Positions 45,103-57,367 of a stretch of 64,000 nucleotides of DNA are shown here, piece by piece. The notes beneath the pieces were generated by a model. That model worked only from the letters and a program-made list of their open reading frames with translations. It was not told the DNA's origin and did not search any database. The translations under genes were made by a program, and so were the position numbers. The stretch is from Typhlomys cinereus. Its lineage: Eukaryota; Chordata; Mammalia; Rodentia; Platacanthomyidae. Position 1 is the stretch's first letter. Each line of letters starts with the position of its first letter. Where the stretch lies: NCBI GenBank assembly GCA_023101885.1, contig JALPQD010000044.1:6911565-6975564 (forward strand), given 5' to 3'.

Positions 45103-45926
45103 TATATATTCAGTTATTATAGCTACTTATGGGTCTGAGATGCTTGGTTCAACTGACAAATTCTGTGGCGTGGGATTCGAAGGTAAGATTGAGTATGTTG
45201 CTGTGATTGCAGGAAAGATGGCCAAGGATTTGGTGGCGGGTGATGAGTTCTGCTTACTGTGTTAGAAAATTTTTGTGGTGTGTGATCCTCATTTTTGGGA
45301 ACTTTGGATTTTGTTGTGTTTTTGGATGGAGTAGGGTAAAAAAATCACAAAATATATTTCTGACTTTGTATTTTATAAAATATTCTGCAATGTTGCATTT
45401 CTACTTACAGTTTAGGGATTTTATTTCCTACACAACTTTTTGTAAAGTGTCCTATTTTAAATCTTGTGAAATAATAAAGTTTTGATTTAAATAAAACATT
45501 AAAGATGCTTGATATGTAGTCAGAAGAGTCCACATATTGTAGAGACCTACTGTAAAAACCAAGCAAAGGAAATTTACCAGCTGCTGAGCTTCTTTCCTTG
45601 CAAAAGAAGCTTTCAATATTCTCTCACTTGCCATAATACATATAAAACAGTACCTGACTGTGCCAGAGATAGAAAAATACTGAATAAGTGGATAAGTTTT
45701 AGCAGAAGTATCTTCTATATTTTTACATTTGGCACAGTTGATCACATCATCCTGTTTGGATTTTTCCTCTGGACCACGGTAACACTGTATGTACAGTTCT
45801 AACCCTGATTTGACTTCTAGACCATGGACAAAACAAAGTTCTTGACCTTAGAAAGCTTATATTGAAGTGCAAAGTGAGGGCTAAGAAGCAAAAAAGATTA
45901 AAAAAAATAAAATATATCCTGTGTGC
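45103..45926. other. Unassigned DNA
   Basis: ORFs of 64-97 codons overlap on both strands without a domain. 45790-45880 (GGACAAAACAAAGTTCTTGA) hints at an ancient mammalian repeat. Confidence 0.4.
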
Positions 45927-45928
45927 CA

Positions 45929-46275
45929 GGCTGGAGAGATGGCTTAGGGGTTAAGATTCTACTTAATAAGCAGAAGGTCCTGATTTCAGATCTCAGGTCC
46001 CATGTAAAAAACACCAAGTGGAAACAGTGAGGTCTGCACTTCTGGTCCTGATGTGTGGAGCCTGGGCAATCCTAGAGCGAAGCTAAATAAATAAATAAAT
46101 AAACAAACAAATAAATACATAAATAAATAAAAGGTAGGAGAAATTCAGGATGATTCCTGAAGTCACCCTTGGTCCTCCACAAGGACACACAGTGCCCTCT
46201 GATATGCAGACACAGACACACACAGAGAGACACACAGACACACACACGTGTGTGTGTGTGCACAAAATAAATAAA
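45929..46275 (+). mobile_element. CA-tailed SINE with an internal (AAAT)n
   Basis: GGCTGGAGAGATGGCTTAGG, AGGTCCTGATTTCAGATC and GGATGATTCCTGAAGTCACC give the family. After GAGCGAAGCTAAATAAAT a 50-bp AAAT-rich run (46086-46132) sits inside the body, before the usual (CA)n at 46205-46250. Confidence 0.9.
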
Positions 46276-46389
46276 GTTTAATATATATATATGTATATTT
46301 ATATATTCTCTGTTATTTTTCAACAAAGTGATGCCCACAGGAAAAGAGTATTCAGGCAGAAGACTAGCAAACACAGTGCAAAGGTTTTT

Positions 46390-46660
46390 CAGGTAGAGAT
46401 GGCATGGAAGTTACTATACCTAGAATACAATAGGAGAAAGATAGGCAGGTTTTCAGAAAGGTGAACCAATCATGTTGGGCCTTATAGAACACCAGAGAAC
46501 TTTGGCTTTTTCTTTAGGTAAGATAAGCCATCTGAGGAGCTGGGCAAAGTTCTAACATGATAAAGGGTTTAAGTGATTATCTTGTGCAGGAAGATCAATG
46601 AAAAGATTAATGCAACAATGTCAGTGGAAATGACTGTGATTTGAAGGTTCATGATAACAG
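46390..46660 (+). repeat. Possible ancient mammalian repeat
   Basis: GTTGGGCCTTATAGAACACC, then TTTGGCTTTTTCTTTAGG and AAGTTCTAACATGAT follow the order of an old mammalian repeat. I cannot name the family. Confidence 0.35.
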
Positions 46661-46672
46661 GTATATGAGTAA

Positions 46673-46673
<1 letters not shown>

Positions 46674-46708
<35 letters not shown>
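46674..46708. repeat. (CA)n microsatellite
   Basis: About 17 CA units with no recognisable SINE body upstream. Confidence 0.95.
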
Positions 46709-46712
<4 letters not shown>

Positions 46713-46881
46713 GTTGAAGATAGCATAACAGGATATACTGATAGATAAACTGTGAAGTGCAAGACAATGAAAGAAGTCAAGACTCTTGGTCTGAATTAAT
46801 AGAGACTCAGATGTTTTGGAAACTGAAAGTTATACATGTTATAAATATAAAATTGGAGATGAATTAAAGTATATATTTGGG

Positions 46882-47160
46882 CTGGGGACAAGTCTCAATT
46901 ATGAAAAAGGCCCTGAGTTGAAGTTGTAATACCATAAGCAAAACAAAATCCATTAAAATAAATACTTGTTTTGAATATGCCATGGCCTATGTCTAAGATG
47001 ATCCCTCATGATCTAAACAATATTGTACTAGTTCTTGATTATAATGGGTCATGAGAGAATCTGCACAAGATCCACCAAACTAAGCCATTCCTGAATTCTT
47101 GACCCACAGAAATTGTGAAAGATCATAAATATTTATATTTTAAGGTAGCAGTGTTTGACA
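46882..47160 (+). mobile_element. ID-like SINE and possible MLT1-like LTR
   Basis: 46882-46950 is an ID-like SINE (GGGCTGGGGACAAGTCTC). 46975-47160 (TTCTTGACCCACAGAAATTG, ATAAATATTTATATTTTAAG) resembles an MLT1-type LTR end. Confidence 0.45.
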
Positions 47161-47489
47161 AAACACCTTGGTGTGGGAATTCACTGTGGAGTAAAGCTGC
47201 CTACCTCATGGTGAGTGAGAATCAGAGAGAATGAAAAGATAGAGGCAGGTACAAGATAGATCCTTCAAAAATATCTAACTCACTCTCCATGATTTACCTC
47301 CTCTATCTAGGTCCATTTCAAGTATGAGCTCATGAATGGGTTCATGCATTGTTGAAGTTAATATCTTTGTGATCCAGTCACCTCTCCATAGCATCAACTT
47401 TTAGAAACCACACCGTCCATGCATTAGCTTTTTGAGAGGAATCTTTATATCCAATCTATAGCCATGTAAAAATCCTGAGATGAGAAGGT
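47161..47489. other. Unassigned, possibly antisense LTR
   Basis: GTGGAGTAAAGCTGCCTACC and GTGATCCAGTCACCTCTCC loosely recall antisense rodent LTRs. No ends are found. Confidence 0.3.
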
Positions 47490-47797
47490 TTGAAGATATC
47501 TTTTTTTCTGCATGTATGTGTTTGCATATGTGTGGATGCACATGTGCTTGTAGGCATGTGTACATGAGGACACTTGGGTACGTGCTTGTGGAGACTCAAG
47601 AGTGACATTAGAAATAATCCTGGATAGCTCTTTCATCTTACTGCTTTGCTTTGGGGTTTCTTAGGCTTTGCCTTCCAGAGCTGGAATTATAGGCAACTGC
47701 CATATCAACTCAGTATTTTTTTAATATGATATCTGGGGATCCAAGTTCAGGCTTGCTTATGAGTCAAAGACTTTAACCCCTAATCCATCTTGCCAGT
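47490..47797 (-). mobile_element. CA-tailed SINE, antisense
   Basis: A (TG)-rich reversed tail, then AATCCTGGATAGCTC, TTTCTTAGGCTTTGCC and ATCTGGGGATCCAAGTTCAG, ending with the reversed A box. Confidence 0.75.
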
Positions 47798-47939
47798 CCC
47801 CAGAAGATGTCTTAATGGAAAATGGGAATCATTACTGGAAACTGGAAGACACAGCATCCTTGTTGTATAGACGTTGAAAGTTTATAATACTGGCACTTGT
47901 TCTCTATTACAACAGAACCACACACACACACAATTACAA

Positions 47940-48263
47940 AAGAAGATTTCTACGTATTGAAGATGAAGTCTCTCAGATAGAGGCTCATGTGGTGTTGGTT
48001 TGGCAAGTTCTGTAAACTGTAGGAGTTAGGACCTAACTAGAGGAAGCATATGATTGACGACACTTCCTTGAAAGTATCTTGTCAGGAAAAGCCACATTCT
48101 CCACCACGCACTGCTCCTGCCATAATTTCCCATCTCTCTTGGATCCCAGAATCAACGGTCAAGGATTATAAACATAAACAATGAGAACATGAGTCAAATA
48201 AATCTCCCCCCATTAGTTTCAGTTAGGTATTTGATCACAGCAATGACACAAGTAACAAACACA
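47940..48263 (+). mobile_element. Rodent LTR, degraded
   Basis: GGTGTTGGTTTGGCAAGTTC, GAGTTAGGACCTAACTAGAG, CAAATAAATCTCCCCCC and a closing GTAACAAACACA fit an MaLR/ERVL-type LTR. Confidence 0.55.
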
Positions 48264-48800
48264 GGGATGTGATAGATTGCTTTACATAATTCAAGGCTAG
48301 ATAGTCTCACATAGCCTTCTCTAAGCTAGAGAGGTTGAGAAAGTAATAGCTGCTCAGTCTAAGAAGCTCGGCAGTTTCTGAGTAAGTAGGGACAAGAGGG
48401 TGAAGACCTGTATCTCCTCACCCCTTAAGTTGATGTTGTGAGTTCACACTGGAAGGCTGAAGAAGCTGGAGTGTGAGGTATACCACAAATGCAAGCAGCA
48501 AAGCATGCATCCACTTCCGAGGAATTCAGCATGGCACATTGGCCCCTTTCCACTTTCTTCTACATTTTCTTCCACCTGGGCTTTTTGATGATACTTTCAG
48601 CAGGGTTCTATATCACTTTACTTTGCTGACCCATATGCCAATTTACCTTATAAACACTCTCAAACATATAACCGCAGTGGAATTTTTATTAATTTTCCAT
48701 GACTTTCCCCATCAAATCAAAATGAGAGGGCAATTCCAGCCAGTCCTGAGGGGATCTCGTGGTTTCTTCTTGGTATCTACAATAAAGTATGAGGACATGA
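48264..48800. other. Unassigned DNA
   Basis: A 119-codon ORF at 48473-48832 has no recognisable domain and runs into the next LTR. I do not call it a gene. Confidence 0.35.
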
Positions 48801-49207
48801 TGTTACAGTTACTTTTAATTCTTTTGCTATGACTACAGGAGCTAAGAAACTCAGAGGAAACAAGGGTTTATTCAAACTTTTGATTTTGGGTTAAATTCTG
48901 GGCATGGCAGCAAAGTTAATGGCAATATCAGGAGCTGAGACCACCAGTTATACCACATCCACAGAAAGAACTGAGAGATAGACCTACTTTCTCACTTGTC
49001 AACATGCCTGTATGCCAAAGCAGGGAACCAGCTTATTATATCTTATTCACTTGCCCATGAATGGTCCTTCTCACCTTGGGCAGATCTTCCTATATCCATT
49101 AGATAATCTCCTACTGTCTTGCTCAGGGCTTGCCCTACATACTAATTTTTCGCCAATGTGCCCAAGTGTCAGCCTTCAATTACTAAGAGGACACAATTGT
49201 ATGTAAC
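48801..49207 (-). mobile_element. MaLR-type LTR, antisense
   Basis: It starts TGTTACAGTTACTTTTAATT like the LTR at 44741, with GGGTTTATTCAAACTTTTGA (reversed AATAAA) in the right place. The right end is uncertain. Confidence 0.55.
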
Positions 49208-50337
49208 TTGCATGCATGGTAAATTTGAGGAAGGAATGTAAAGGCTTACTGGCTTTGAAGATGTTCAATCTCTCCAGAGGTCAGATGTTAAAAGAAAAGA
49301 AGGACTTTATATAGCAAGGATTAAATCTGAGCGACTGTTGAAAAACAGTGTCCAAAGAAGTTGAATAGGACTGTAAAATTGTTGGTAACAGCCTCAGAAA
49401 AAATGCACAACGGTGCTTCAGATATCCATTTAGTTAAACAAATAATAAGGCTTCTAAGAAGCTTAACATTGTTGTCCTTCGGCTTAGTAAACCCTCAAGG
49501 AGAGAAAGGTTGATCTCAAAGTGATTTTATCTAATGGAGTGAACCCCGCTGAAATATCTGTAGGATATATGCTTGGTTTTAAAATTATTGGGGGAAAAGA
49601 AAATAAGATTTAACACTGCAAGCTTGGACTGAACAGGACAGAAAATTGAAAAGGCAAAGAAGACTTCACTCCTTGAGAAAACTGTGCAATTGGAAACATG
49701 ATCTCAGAGGGGAAAACCAAAATGACAGAAAGCAAAGCCAAATAAATGCAAAAGAATTCCCAGCCAGAAGTAGAAGTTAGACATACTTGGAGAACTTTTA
49801 TTTGTCTAACTAAAATTCAGATTTTGTGTTCCTGTGTGTGTGTGGGGGGGGGTGTCAGTGTGCTTCCTTCCCCTGCCCAATTGAATGGATACCAACATCA
49901 TGGTTGTCATGGTTATTATGGTTATGTCTCTAGACCTATTGCATATGAATTATGGACAGTAGGTAGACACTGTCTTTAGTTGCTAAGTCTGTGGACCTCG
50001 GTAATTATTCCTAATGATCTACCTTTACTGGACAATACTAAAGGAGTCTCATCTATTCTAGGACATGATTTAAATGAGGAAATTTTCTGAGGTAATGTTG
50101 AAATGGCATTAAGTTTTTGAGAATGAGTGAACTTTTCAGATGAAAGCAGCATAAATCTTTGATGGCCAGAGAGAGGGCTGTGGTAACAGGCACCACAAAT
50201 GAGCGTTAGTACTTTTGCTTTCCTGGTATTTATGATTTTATGTGGTCTCTTCTCATGCGAAATAGAGCCAGCCCATGTAAGCAATAGAAAAATGCAGAAG
50301 TGATAGTGTATACTTCCCAAAGTTAAATGATAAAAGA
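49208..50337. other. Unassigned 1.1-kb segment
   Basis: Purine-rich DNA with no long frame; an antisense 114-codon ORF (49976-50320) has no domain. It lies between two LTRs, so an ERV interior is possible. It contains GTGTGTGGGGGGGGGTGTC near 49838. Confidence 0.3.
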
Positions 50338-50880
50338 TATTGTGTGAAGACTTTTACTGGGGAGACGCCACACAACAGTCTATGCATCCCAGATAGGAGT
50401 TCCACAACTGAACAAAATGACAACACATTAACAAGTTTATTGGGGTTACTTGCAGGTTGTAGGGTGAGGTTACTGACAGGAGCAGGGTCTATTCACAGGC
50501 AGCTCACTCCAGCAGCATAAGTGATCGACAACTTCCCAGTGATTGGCAGGATTGATACACTCCCCCCCACTCCCGATTTTCTAACTGAACTGTGACTGTG
50601 GTTCAATTGTTTCCTTTAGGCTTCTTCACTGTTTGGAGGTCCCCTCAGACTGCCCCCGAATCCTGAGCAGTACTCCTGTCTGCTTGCCTGGCAGGAGAGG
50701 TTTCTCCCCCAAGTCCTTATTTTCATCTTGGAGGGAGCTCTGCCCCCTTCCGAACTTGTCAGTTTCAGGAACCTTGGGAGTTGTTTACTGGTTCAGATTG
50801 GTCAAGATGGCTGCCTGGAGGAAAAAGTACCCCATGCATAACCTTCACATAACTCTTTTTTGAACCACTTACTGTGGTAC
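50338..50880 (-). mobile_element. ERV LTR, antisense
   Basis: TTTATTGGGGTTACTTGCAG gives AATAAA on the - strand. Also GGTGAGGTTACTGACAGGAG and the GC-rich part GTTTGGAGGTCCCCTCAG. Related to 17370. Exact ends are unknown. Confidence 0.5.
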
Positions 50881-51160
50881 AAGGCAGGGTTGCAAATGAT
50901 CCTATGGAACCCACTACATGGGACCAATTGAGGCTTCCCATCAACAGCTAATATCATTTGCATGTGCAAGTGGATCTTGGGGCCTTATTCAACCAAGTCT
51001 TCAGATCATTGTCCCAGACAGTATCTCAGGAGAGACCCACTTCAGGCACTTCTGAATCCTCAATCCACAGACACTATAAAGTAATGCACTTGCTGTTTGA
51101 GCTACTAACTTTTGGTGTGCTTTGTTATGTATGCAGCAATAAACAACTGTTACAGAATAA
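50881..51160 (+). mobile_element. MLT1-like LTR end
   Basis: CACTTGCTGTTTGAGCTACT, GTGTGCTTTGTTATGTATGC and AGCAATAAACAACTGTTACA follow the order of MLT1-type LTR ends. Confidence 0.45.
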
Positions 51161-51991
51161 GAAAGGGTATCATCAGGACTCAGTTTTTTTTTTCAAGGTA
51201 GCACATCACACAAATGTGACACAAATGTAGGAAACTAGTTTAACACTTCCATTAATTAACTGCCTGGTACACTCATAGTACCATTTTCTTACAACTTTTG
51301 TCTGCATATTCTTTGAAAGAATTCAATTTTCTCTCTTGTTTGGTTGATCAGTTTTTTTTTTTCACTGTCAGGTTTTGCACATTACTTTCAGCTTTACAAC
51401 ATTTTATTGGTGAAGCCATGTACAGTTTTGGGGTTTCAGACAAATTTGGAAAAATAATCAAATGTATTTACACACCATGGGATTTTAGAATGTATTGTTT
51501 TATATAGTATGATGAATATTAAATTCTATTTGCATTGATGATCCTCATTGACCAGTTTTGAATTGGTGTGTTCATTGTTTAGTGGCATTATTCTGAGTTT
51601 AGCATTATCTTAATCAATGATAGTATTTTGTGTCAAATCAGGAAGAAATTTAAATTTTTTGGAATTTATTCATATGATTCCCTTTTTTTCACTCTTCAAA
51701 TTCTTAAACAACCCAAGAGCTTATTCATTACTTGTGTTTAAAATGTATCTCATCTTCTTAATGAATTACTGCTTTTGGCATAATCTGGAAAAATTGTTTC
51801 ATTTTCAGTGTCAGAATATCTTTTATTGATTTCATCACTCATCCTTATCACTTTCACATCTTCTTTCATTAATTTTTTATTTGAATTTTCTCCCTGCCTT
51901 AATAAATAAATTTAATGATGAGAAAAGAAATATATTTCATACTCAGTCAAATTGGATGTCTGAATTTTTTTTCTTATTTTGTGAGACTTTC
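51161..51991. other. Unassigned AT-rich DNA
   Basis: T-rich sequence with 69-70 codon ORFs and no domain. It may be an old antisense L1, but I cannot show it. Confidence 0.35.
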
Positions 51992-52532
51992 TGTGGTGGC
52001 TGATTTTATATCTTGACTTGACTATTTGATGGCATTCCTATATAGCCGGTGAAATGTCATTTCTGGGTATTTCTATGAGGTTGTGACATTTGAGTCAGTA
52101 AAATAAACAAGGATCTACTCTCATCAATCTGTATAGACATCATCTGACTCATTAAGGGTCCAAATAGAACAAAATGACAGAGAAAGGGTGAATTCTCTTT
52201 TGTGTTTTTCATCTGAACCATCCATCTTTCCTGCCATATGATATTAGACTTATGCAAGCAACATATGCAAGCAACTTCTTATTCCATAATAGGAATTATA
52301 TCTCCAAAAAATTCTCTAATTCATTTGCCTTTGAAGTTGAATTACATTACATGCCATTGGTTTTCCAACATGAAGTTCATATAATGTGGAGCTTTTTAAA
52401 CTCCGTGTTTGCAAGAGTCAAATCCCTTAATAAATATCCTCTCATCATTTATCTATCATTTGTCTGTCTGCCTACTTACCTATTTTCCTTTTCATATTAG
52501 TTCATGTTCTCTAAAGAACTCTGACTAAAACA
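51992..52532 (+). mobile_element. ERVL-type mammalian LTR (541 bp)
   Basis: It runs from TGTGGTGGCTGATTTT to CTGACTAAAACA. TCATCTGACTCATTAAGGGT and TTCTCTAAAGAACTCTGAC are diagnostic words. Flanks CTTTC and CTATC fit a 5-bp duplication. Confidence 0.75.
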
Positions 52533-52954
52533 CTATCCAAAGCATTTTTCCAAGACTGTTTCTCAGCATCAGATTAATTTTTACCCTAGTAAAATTTATC
52601 TAACCTTATGACTCAGGGAATACATTACAAATACCCGCTTAGCTTGGTACTGTTCACCTCCCATTTTGAAAAATTTTGTGAACATTGATAGACTTTGCTA
52701 AGATAAGGTAATGCAGGAGATAGGGAACAGTGGGCACTTTTGGACATGTACACCATTCGAGATGTTTCCTGGTAGGACAACTATAATTTTTTGTATGAAA
52801 CACTCTATGTACTTTTGAGTGGGAAGCAGTACAGTGTTTCCAAAGAAAAGAAACAAATTGGGACTGTTTAATACAATGTGAGATGTACTAAACATCAAGT
52901 GAAGATATTGAATCAGATAATTCCTTGTAGAAAATTGGAGTTTAGGATTCTATG
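52533..52954. other. Unassigned DNA
   Basis: No gene or repeat recognised. Confidence 0.35.
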
Positions 52955-54231
52955 GGACAGTACTTAACCCAGACAGAAAGGGGCATTTACTTGGCCTACA
53001 GTTCCAGAGGGGATATAGTCTATTATGTCAGGAATTCTTAGCAGAAGGTATAGCTGAAGTCAGAAGCAGGAGGCTGGTTTATCACGAGGGATACAGCAAA
53101 AGCAAAACAGGAAGCAGGGCCAGATCACCAAATCTTTTTTTTTAATACATTTTTTATTATTTCCGCTCATACAAACTTAATAGGTAGATCAGTTCTCTCC
53201 CTCCCTCCTCCTCCCCCCAAACTCCCTGTTCCCCCTCCCTCCCACTCCATCCCCCAGTGCCTCCCCCCCAATTCCCAGAGAGTCCTTTATTGTGTATGCC
53301 TAACTCTCTCTCCTCTTGGTCCTCCTCTCCGATGACGATGACGTACAAGGACCCAATGGCATTTCCCTGAACCCTTTCTCGTGTTCCCCTTAAGCATAGG
53401 AACACTACTGTGGCTGTCAATCCCTTGCCTCCAAGGATCTTGGTACCTTTAGCTGATGCTAGACTTTGTGGGGTCAATAGTGTCTTGGACATTGCGCAGG
53501 GCATGCAAAGTCCAATTATGATTGCTTCGGCCCTAACTAGTGTGGAGAATCTTGCAAATCATTGCTCCTCCCATCCTTTTGCTTTTACAATCTTACCGCC
53601 CCCTCTTCCGCAAATGTCCCTGAGCTTCAGGATGGGAGGAGATTAGGCTGGCTTAGTTCTATGTGGTTGATATAGAGTCTCTGAAGTTCTGGATTGTGAT
53701 TTGTTGATTTTCTTTTGCAGTTTTGCTGCTCCTGCAATGCCCTTCACTCCATCCTGATGGGCACTGTATGTCACCCCCTGGTCAGAGACAAAAAGCTGTT
53801 AAACTGGAGTCTTGTTATAATAGCACATTCAAGGGTAGATGAAATAAAAGCAGGAAACCTCGGTGAGGGAGGGGTCAGTCACCCATTTGCAAAATGATCA
53901 CCTTTCATCTGCTAGACTATATGCCCTCCCCTTCTGGTGAGATCATACCCCCTCAGTTGTACATGATCAGGAACGAACGTCTGTTAACTTAACCAGGTGT
54001 CACATTACTTACTTGCATTCCTTGGAGGCCTATTTTCTCTGCTGTAACATGGTCCCCTCTCTCCTTGTGTCTGGTGCAGATCACCAAATCTTAAGTCCTG
54101 TCTTGTGTGACATGCCTTCTTCCAGCAGGTGTGTACCTTTTAAAGGAATCACAACTTTCCCAAACATTAACACTAGCTAAGGACTCAAACATATGCGCCT
54201 GTAGGGGGCATTGCACTCTTAAGCCATGACA
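52955..54231 (-). mobile_element. MaLR-type LTR, antisense, split by an L1
   Basis: CTACAGTTCCAGAGGGGATA on the left and AAGGAATCACAACTTTCCC to GCCATGACA on the right are one LTR of the 16797 family. The L1 at 53136 sits between. The left end is worn. Confidence 0.8.
53136..54076 (-). mobile_element. 5'-truncated L1 inserted in an LTR
   Basis: A T-rich head, the pyrimidine tract and the L1 3' UTR, ending at 54076. CAGATCACCAAATCTT occurs at 53121-53136 and 54077-54092, a 16-bp target duplication. A GATGAC doublet (53332-53343) distinguishes it from the copy at 25484. Confidence 0.95.
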
Positions 54232-54307
54232 AGGAGATAGTTCTAAACCAAAGACATAAATTTCTCAGGTTATTGACATTCTTTTGTTCATCTATTTTAT
54301 TTGTTTT

Positions 54308-54418
54308 TGAGACAGTGTTTTATTTCTTAGCCCAGGCTGACCATGAGCTTTAGGTCTTTCTTTCTTCATCTCTAAGGATTGGCATTATATGTATATACCA
54401 CCATGCCCAGCTTAAAAG
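54308..54418 (-). mobile_element. B1-like SINE, antisense
   Basis: TTTTTGAGACAGTGTTTTAT, TAGCCCAGGCTGACCATGAG and CCACCATGCCCAGCTT are a reversed B1. Confidence 0.85.
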
Positions 54419-54979
54419 TACTAACCTTAGAATGTTCTTTAATGGCATGGAGCTGAATGAAATTTCTTTAAAAAATGAATAAAAAACAAGATCCTGAGAT
54501 CTGAGCTCTGGGATTTTAAATGCTTTTGAAATCAGAAAAATAAGGATTATAGTAAATAAAAAGGATCAGTGAGAAAGAGCAATAGCACAGTATGTTGAAA
54601 AAAATTTTAAGAATATCTGATTAGTTGAGCCAAATGCTGATATAACTCAGAAATGACTTTAGTATGAAAACAAATATATAATTTGTTAAGTTCAATAAAA
54701 ATGAATTTTTTCAGTGTTACCAAAACTTTCAAAATAGCAACAGCAAATGATAACCAACTTTGGGTTTTTTCTTGGGCATGGGGCCAAGTTGTGTGACTGT
54801 CTCAATCCTGGATATGCCTTTGACTTTTACACCAATGTCCACTGATGATAATTATGTGAGCAATTTTGATAGAGTTTTCTGGGTGAATGACTGACTAGAT
54901 TGGTTTCTAGAAAGAGTAAAAGAAGAGAAAGTCTCCAATAGACTTCCTTTTGCAACGGAAAATGATTAATATAGAGAAT
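54419..54979. other. Unassigned AT-rich DNA
   Basis: Nothing recognisable. Confidence 0.4.
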
Positions 54980-55810
54980 CATAACTTGCCAGAGTACAGA
55001 GTATTAGTGACTGTGGACTGCTCAGCCCTAAACCGGACATCTATGCACTCTGCCCCCTCACATACTTCAAGGTTCAGGGAATACTGTGGAACATTGTGGA
55101 AGAGGGGGCAGTAAGAATGTAACAGCTTAAGGATTGGGAGGAATGTTGCCAGACAGTATCTTTTGGACATGAGAAGACTATTGAACCCTTGAACTCATTG
55201 TAGCTGTGTCTTCTTCCCCAACACCTACACAAGAGTTGGGCTATGTATATTTTACTACGGAAGGGCAAAGATCTCCAAAGTTTCTACATCTCCTTGAGAG
55301 ACTATTAAGGGTTAATGATCGATAGGGGAAGGGGAACTGTTTTCCTCAGTTTTATACCCACTGCTGTATCATCCATCCTCCAGCAAGTGCTCAGGTACTT
55401 GCCGTCAAAGGCCACCCAGATGAAACTTGGTGAGCCACATATTCAAGCATGGCATTTAGGAGGAAGACTGCCAAAGAAGAAGAAGGTTTGCAGTGGGAAA
55501 AGGAGGAATATGGGGCAAAAAGTAATGAAAGTGACAAATTCATCATATTCATATATGAAGCCATCAACGTAAAAAATAAAAAAAGGGAGAAAGTCTAGAT
55601 TTTGAAGTAGATAACTATGATGGTTCCTCAAAAACCTAAAAGTAGATCCACCGTATCATCCAGGTCTACCTCTCCTGTGAATATACCTGAAGAACTCTAA
55701 GTCAGCATACTACAAAGATTACTGCACCCCATGTTGATTATGGACCATTCACAGATGCTGAGTTATGGAATTAGCGTAGTTGTCCATCAACAGGTGAATG
55801 GATAAAATGT
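54980..55810 (+). mobile_element. Old L1 3' UTR and a second L1 ORF2 end
   Basis: 54980-55590 has GGACATCTATGCACTC, GGAAGAGGGGGCAGTAAGAA and GACAGTATCTTTTGGACATG and ends in an A-rich tail (old rodent L1 3' UTR). 55610-55810 has GGTTCCTCAAAAACCT and CATCAACAGGTGAATGGATA, an L1 ORF2 end. Confidence 0.65.
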
Positions 55811-56003
55811 TCGGAACCAAAAATAATCAACAAATTTACTACTAAATCTGTACATTTAGCTCTATCCACAGAGTTGACATTTTTTAGCAGAGAAAAGACA
55901 TGATGAAGTCTGTTGTTTCCTTAAGGAGTATAGCATTCCCAGATCATCATTCTGCATTTTTACATAAAGTATTAGAAAAATATAACTGGAAATTGAAATA
56001 CAA

Positions 56004-56209
56004 TGAAAACTTAAACTTGTAATTAAACTTGTAAACTTATATAATATACAAATGTTACAGGCCTTTCAGAAAAAGAAACAAAGTGTTAAGCTAAGATGCT
56101 ATTATTCACTCTTGTGGTAGAGTAACTGTGTGTAGAAAAATAAAAGAATTATTTAAAATAAGTCAAAACATGTTACCCGTTTGAAAATAAGAAAAATTTA
56201 AGCTAGTAG
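56004..56209. repeat. Local duplication, copy 1
   Basis: TGAAAACTTAAACTTGTAAT through GTCAAAACATGTTACCCG repeats at 57919-58117 in the same orientation with about ten differences and a few small gaps. The copies are 1915 bp apart. Confidence 0.92.
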
Positions 56210-56990
56210 TGTTGGCCCATGCTTGTGATCTCAGCAGTTGGAAGTTGAAACCAGGAGGATCAGGAGTTCAAGGTCAACACTGGCTACATATCTCATTTGA
56301 GGACTACCTAGGTTATATGAGACCCTGTGTATTAGTCAGGGTTCTCTGAAGAAACAGAATCTATAGAATGTAATATATATAAATATATTTATTAAAATAA
56401 CTCACAATAAAAAATAGTGTCTTTTGAAGTAGCTGCCCACAGCCACTTCGATCTTGACCGGAATGTTGCACAAATCCAAAAGATCCTGAGAAGGTCTCAA
56501 GCCTTAGTTCTCGGGAGAGTCAAAGACTCTGGATTCCCATGTCCATGAAGAACAACTGGATTCTGACATCAGCGATGAACAGCGAACAGCAGCAAGACTA
56601 GAGGCCAGGCTCCAAAGGCAGCGGGAACAGCAACGATGTGGTGGAAAACATGAAGCTCCAAGTCAGCCAAGGACAGAGACAGCAGCAGCAGCAACAAAGA
56701 AGGCCATGATGCTTTAAAAGTGAAGGACATTGGAAGAATGAACTCCACAGCAAGTTGACATAAGGGAAGAGCAAGTCCCTCCTCCTTGTACTTCCTATTA
56801 TGGGGTCCACCCCTGGAAAGTACCACCCACTATGAGCTAGATTTTCCACAGCAATCAGTCAAGTACTTGCAGGCTTGTTCAGAGGCCATTCCAACCATTA
56901 ACCCTCCACAGCTGTGCCTCAGTCTGCAACTGTCAAGTTGACACCAAAATGCAACCATAACACCCTGTCTGTAAAACTGAAAGAAAGAAA
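56201..56990 (+). mobile_element. B1-like SINE split by an LTR
   Basis: GTAGTGTTGGCCCATGCTTG, GATCTCAGCAGTTGGAAGTT and TATGAGACCCTG form a B1 that resumes after the LTR at 56963 (CCCTGTCTGTAAAACTG). Confidence 0.85.
56338..56962 (-). mobile_element. Complete ERVL-type solo LTR, antisense (625 bp)
   Basis: It runs from TGTATTAGTCAGGG to AACCATAACA with a perfect CCCTG duplication (56333-56337 and 56963-56967) in the B1. The sense strand has TGTCAACTTGACAG near its start and AATAAATATATTT near its end. It is the intact reference for the host LTR at 31289. The 83-85 codon ORFs are chance. Confidence 0.95.
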
Positions 56991-57109
56991 ACTAAATAAG
57001 AGAAGAAAAATTTGATTTTAAAATTTCAAAAAGAGTTACTGTTTTTTAATAGGAAAACAAATATGAGTTATAGGGTATAGGGTATTTGAGACATATTGAA
57101 AAATAAAAG

Positions 57110-57300
57110 ATAATATAATACTACCACCTAGAGATGCCCATTATTAAGGTTAGCATTCTTTTTTCTAATTGCATATTTGAAATTGAGCTCATACCTTTTT
57201 TATATTTCGATATGGTATTTATTCACATATGTAGTCACTATCATTAAATATTTCCTAACACATTTATTATAGGGACTATAACATATTTTGTCATGTACAC
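57110..57300 (-). mobile_element. Old antisense L1 fragment
   Basis: ACCTAGAGATGCCCATTATT, then GCATATTTGAAATTGAGC and CATTAAATATTTCCTAACAC follow an old mammalian L1 3' region in reverse. Confidence 0.45.
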
Positions 57301-57367
57301 ATGATGATTTAAGCATGTGTTCATCCTTGACTATGCCAGGGCTTTCATTGTAGATAAGTAAACCCTT

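Noticed and set aside
45071..45485. ORFs of 64 and 92 codons after the LTR at 44741
   Set aside because: No domain, weak length and no conserved start; not enough to call a gene or pseudogene.
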